A stretch of DNA of 7,791 nt from an uncultured Bacteroides sp. (GTDB lineage: Bacteria; Bacteroidota; Bacteroidia; Bacteroidales; Bacteroidaceae). The notes under the pieces are model-generated. The model did no database searches. It saw only the letters and a list, made by a program, of their open reading frames with translations, and was not told where the DNA came from. Shown here piece after piece: positions 5,862 through 7,791 of the stretch (its first letter is position 1; every line of letters begins with the position of its first letter). A program made the position numbers and the translations under genes. Where the stretch lies: NCBI GenBank assembly GCA_902472795.1, contig CABROZ010000106.1:1-7791 (forward strand), written 5' to 3'.

Positions 5862-7478
5862 ATGAAAAACAAAGTAAGAAAAATTCTGATGATTTTATCA
5901 TGTCTCATCAGCTTGTCTTTTACATTATCTGCACAGAATCCTTATCTGCCGCTTTGGGAATTTATTCCTGATGGTGAGCCCTATGTGTTTGAGGATCCTG
6001 ACTGTCCCGGCAAGTACCGTGTCTATATTTATGGTTCGCACGACAATCTCAAGTGGATGTATTGCGGACGTGACCAAGTGGTGTGGTCAGCACCCATAGA
6101 GGACCTGACCCGTTGGAGATATGACGGCGTGATATTTAAAGTCAATGAGTCGCCCGAGCTGTATAAACTGAATGCTGATGGAACCGACGACGTGCTTTTT
6201 GCCCCTGACGTGACAGTAACTACCGATGCCGATGGTAAGAAAACTTACTACCTCTTTCCGAATAATCAAGGTGGTGGACGCAATTCCATGATTGCCAAAA
6301 GCGACCGTCCCGATGGCCCGTTTACGGTATGCAACTGGCATAAGGAGCGTCCTCGCGAGACTTTCGGTTGTTTGGGATTCGACCCCGCAGTGTTTGTTGA
6401 TGATGATGGACGTGTGTATGGTTATTGGGGATTTGGCATTTCGCATGGCGCGGAGTTGGACCCTGCTACCATGTGCACGGTAAAGCCGGGTACCGAAGTG
6501 GTGGAGAACATGATTTCAGGCTATCGGCAGGAAGGTATATTCCGCTTCTTTGAGGCATCCTCCATCCGCAAGATTGAGGATAAGTATGTGTTTATCTATA
6601 GCCGTACTACCGCTGAGGGTGAAGATGGCTTGCCGAACGCCAGCAACTATACGCTGGCATACGCTTATAGCGAGCATCCTCTGGGTCCCTGGACCTATGG
6701 CGGAACAATCATCGATGCCCGTGCGCGCGAGTATGATGAAAAAGGCAATGTGATAGCTTCGGCCATGCCCGGTGGAAATACGCATGGCAGTATCTGCAAG
6801 ATAGGAGGGCAATGGTACGTGTTCTATCATCGCCAGATAGGTACTGATTGCTATGCACGCCAGGCTATGGTGTCGGCCATTGATGTAAAGGTGGAAAAAG
6901 GAAAAGGTGGGAAAGTCGTGATTTCGCGCGGGGAATTCAACTCTGAGGGTTTCCTTCTTGAAGGGCTCAATCCTATGCAGCGCATCTCGGCCGGGTTGGC
7001 TTGTTGGCACACCAATCCCGGAGGTATCAAAGAGGTCTATCCCCATTATGTCTACACGGGGTCTTACATCCGGCCTGTGTACCGGGATAATAATCCCTAT
7101 GCCGGCGATAACAACCACAAAATCCCGTTCGCTCCGGTGGTGAATAATACAAGTGGGTCGATTGTAGGATATAAATACTTGAATATGAATGCCGTTCCGC
7201 GAGATAAGTCTTTGCAGATGCAGTTAAGGTTGAAGGCTGAAGATACCGACGGACGCATCCGCATCATGCTGGGTAGCCCTTGGACAACAAAAGGCGGTGT
7301 AGAGATAGGACTTGTGGATGTGAAGGCTGGCAGCACTTGCAGGGAGTTCTATGCTCCGCTCTCTATTCCGGCAAAGCTGCATAAGGGAAAGCAGCCGCTC
7401 TTCTTTGTCTTCGAATCAGAAACCGAAGGCCAGTCCATCTGTGAGTTTTATGATTTCCTCATGTTGGCACGCCCATAA
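5862..7478 (+). CDS. Secreted glycoside hydrolase family 43 with C-terminal beta-sandwich domain
   Basis: GH43 enzymes are five-bladed beta-propeller arabinofuranosidases, xylosidases and related glycosidases acting on plant or host glycans. The 538-residue protein starts with a signal peptide (1-24, cleavage after LSA before QNP), implying export. Propeller landmarks: NPYLPLWEFIPDGEP (26-40) aligns with the family NP-LP-PDP start, making Asp37 the likely base; FAPDV (113-117) gives Asp116 as the pKa-setting residue; FFEASS (229-234) gives Glu231 as the likely acid; and NTHGS (306-310) supplies the conserved His308. Residues about 385-538 form a second domain, likely a CBM6-like carbohydrate-binding module, with aromatic and Gly-rich strands (GRIRIMLGSPW, 464-474; FFVFES, 514-519). 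It is the only plus-strand gene and has no visible SusC/D neighbours. The substrate and subfamily cannot be assigned here; the catalytic residues are inferred by motif alignment. Confidence 0.9.
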   Translation: MKNKVRKILMILSCLISLSFTLSAQNPYLPLWEFIPDGEPYVFEDPDCPGKYRVYIYGSHDNLKWMYCGRDQVVWSAPIEDLTRWRYDGVIFKVNESPELYKLNADGTDDVLFAPDVTVTTDADGKKTYYLFPNNQGGGRNSMIAKSDRPDGPFTVCNWHKERPRETFGCLGFDPAVFVDDDGRVYGYWGFGISHGAELDPATMCTVKPGTEVVENMISGYRQEGIFRFFEASSIRKIEDKYVFIYSRTTAEGEDGLPNASNYTLAYAYSEHPLGPWTYGGTIIDARAREYDEKGNVIASAMPGGNTHGSICKIGGQWYVFYHRQIGTDCYARQAMVSAIDVKVEKGKGGKVVISRGEFNSEGFLLEGLNPMQRISAGLACWHTNPGGIKEVYPHYVYTGSYIRPVYRDNNPYAGDNNHKIPFAPVVNNTSGSIVGYKYLNMNAVPRDKSLQMQLRLKAEDTDGRIRIMLGSPWTTKGGVEIGLVDVKAGSTCREFYAPLSIPAKLHKGKQPLFFVFESETEGQSICEFYDFLMLARP

Positions 7479-7554
7479 GTCTTTATACTTATGGAGGCGG
7501 ATACTTATCTTGTGAGACCTTCTAAATAGAGCTATTGTATTAGTTCACAGTACT

Positions 7555-7704
7555 GAACACTTTGTTACACCCCGTCGGAACAGATTGTTTCTCTTGTATG
7601 AAACGACTTGTTTCGACGGGATAAAACGATTTGTTCCGTTATAGGAAACACTTTGTTTCCTTATAGAGAACACTCTGTTCCATTATAGGAAACAAACCGT
7701 TTCC
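7555..7704. repeat. Array of seven imperfect palindromes, 22-23 bp period
   Basis: Seven units share an 11-bp core close to AACRMTTTGTT, at 7556, 7579, 7602, 7625, 7647, 7669 and 7691 (steps 23, 23, 23, 22, 22, 22). The clearest units are GGAAACACTTTGTTTCC (7644-7660) and GGAAACAAACCGTTTCC (7688-7704), each with perfect 6-bp arms around 5 nt. Most later spacers contain TATA. The junctions are also palindromic (for example TTCC-N6-GGAA), so neighbouring units could pair in more than one way. A degenerate eighth unit may follow at 7711. The period is near two helical turns, so protein bound at each unit would sit on nearly the same DNA face. Function unknown. Confidence 0.8.
7571..7620 (+). other. 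21-bp-stem hairpin nested in the palindrome array
   Basis: Arms 7571-7591 and 7600-7620 (outer ends CCCGTCG and CGACGGG) enclose an 8-nt loop. In plus-strand RNA 17 positions are Watson-Crick pairs, 3 are G-U wobbles and 1 is an A-C mismatch; the minus-strand RNA would have three C-A mismatches in place of the wobbles. That asymmetry favours a role in RNA read rightward, such as the 3' end of the GH43 message. No U-tract follows (ATAAAACG), so it is not a classical intrinsic terminator. Confidence 0.65.
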
Positions 7705-7791
7705 ATAGTCGGAAATGAAATGGGGCATATGCTTCATTGATACCGCTATTACTTTTCCTGTCTTTTCCTGATTTAGCTAGACGCTTTTTCT

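Larger units (their letters stand above)
7479..7791. other. Gene-free region after GH43, repeat-rich
   Basis: No convincing gene is seen in these 313 bp. Next to the stop, ATACTTAT is repeated at 7485-7492 and 7501-7508, and ATAAGT (7475-7480), spanning the GH43 stop, could pair with either copy; this is too weak to call a terminator. The middle is filled by a palindromic array. At 7752-7771 CTTTTCCTG occurs twice in tandem with a 10-bp period. On the minus strand a frame stays open from the right edge to a TAA at 7661-7663 (42 codons), with no recognisable protein. Confidence 0.6.

Noticed and set aside
5723..5908. Small hydrophobic minus-strand frame (61 codons) overlapping the GH43 start
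   Set aside because: It starts inside the GH43 signal-peptide codons and runs through the AT-rich promoter region; hydrophobicity is explained by base composition, and no ribosome-binding site is seen.
7555..7704. CRISPR array
   Set aside because: Units are only about 17 bp, vary in sequence, and are separated by about 5 bp rather than by unique spacers; no cas genes are present.
7752..7771. Tandem CTTTTCCTG repeat
   Set aside because: Two short pyrimidine-rich copies near the edge; likely chance or slippage, with no functional signal.
7661..7789. Minus-strand frame open from the right edge to TAA at 7661-7663, possible end of a gene entering from the right
   Set aside because: 42 codons without a stop is not unusual by chance, the translation resembles nothing I know, and its last third is made of the palindrome array.

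Overview
The window looks like chromosomal DNA from a Bacteroidales bacterium, most likely a gut Bacteroides. Three things point there: protein sequences typical of that group; promoter-like boxes of the Bacteroides type (-33 TTTG and -7 TAnnTTTG) upstream of several genes; and a secreted GH43 glycosidase of the kind gut Bacteroides carry in large numbers. The species cannot be named from this sequence. No rRNA, tRNA, CRISPR array, integrase or insertion sequence was seen.

From the left edge to about 5.6 kb every gene lies on the minus strand. In the direction of transcription the order is: ychF (ribosome-associated ATPase), a secreted carboxypeptidase-regulatory-like protein, a PanE/ApbA-family ketopantoate reductase homologue, lgt (prolipoprotein diacylglyceryl transferase), cysE (serine acetyltransferase), and the first 168 codons of rlmL (23S rRNA methyltransferase), which runs off the left edge. 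A hairpin follows ychF and a long GC-rich hairpin follows lgt. ychF, lgt and cysE each have a promoter-like box. The likely transcription units are therefore ychF alone; the secreted protein with the PanE-like gene (14 bp apart); lgt from its own promoter; and cysE with rlmL. These are mostly conserved housekeeping functions (translation, envelope lipoprotein maturation, cysteine synthesis) rather than one pathway.

A 252-bp divergent intergenic region (5610-5861) holds the ychF promoter, a perfect 18-bp palindrome overlapping its -33 region, and a possible -7 box for the rightward gene. That gene, the only one on the plus strand, encodes an exported two-domain glycoside hydrolase of family GH43 with a C-terminal beta-sandwich (CBM6-like) domain. 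No SusC/SusD partners are visible.

The last 313 bp (7479-7791) hold no convincing gene but contain the most unusual structure here: seven imperfect palindromes built on GGAAAC-N5-GTTTCC, repeated every 22-23 bp. Two of the early units are nested inside a 21-bp-stem hairpin whose differences from perfect pairing are mostly G-U wobbles on the plus-strand RNA. This is the best candidate for an undescribed element. Otherwise the window is ordinary core genome.
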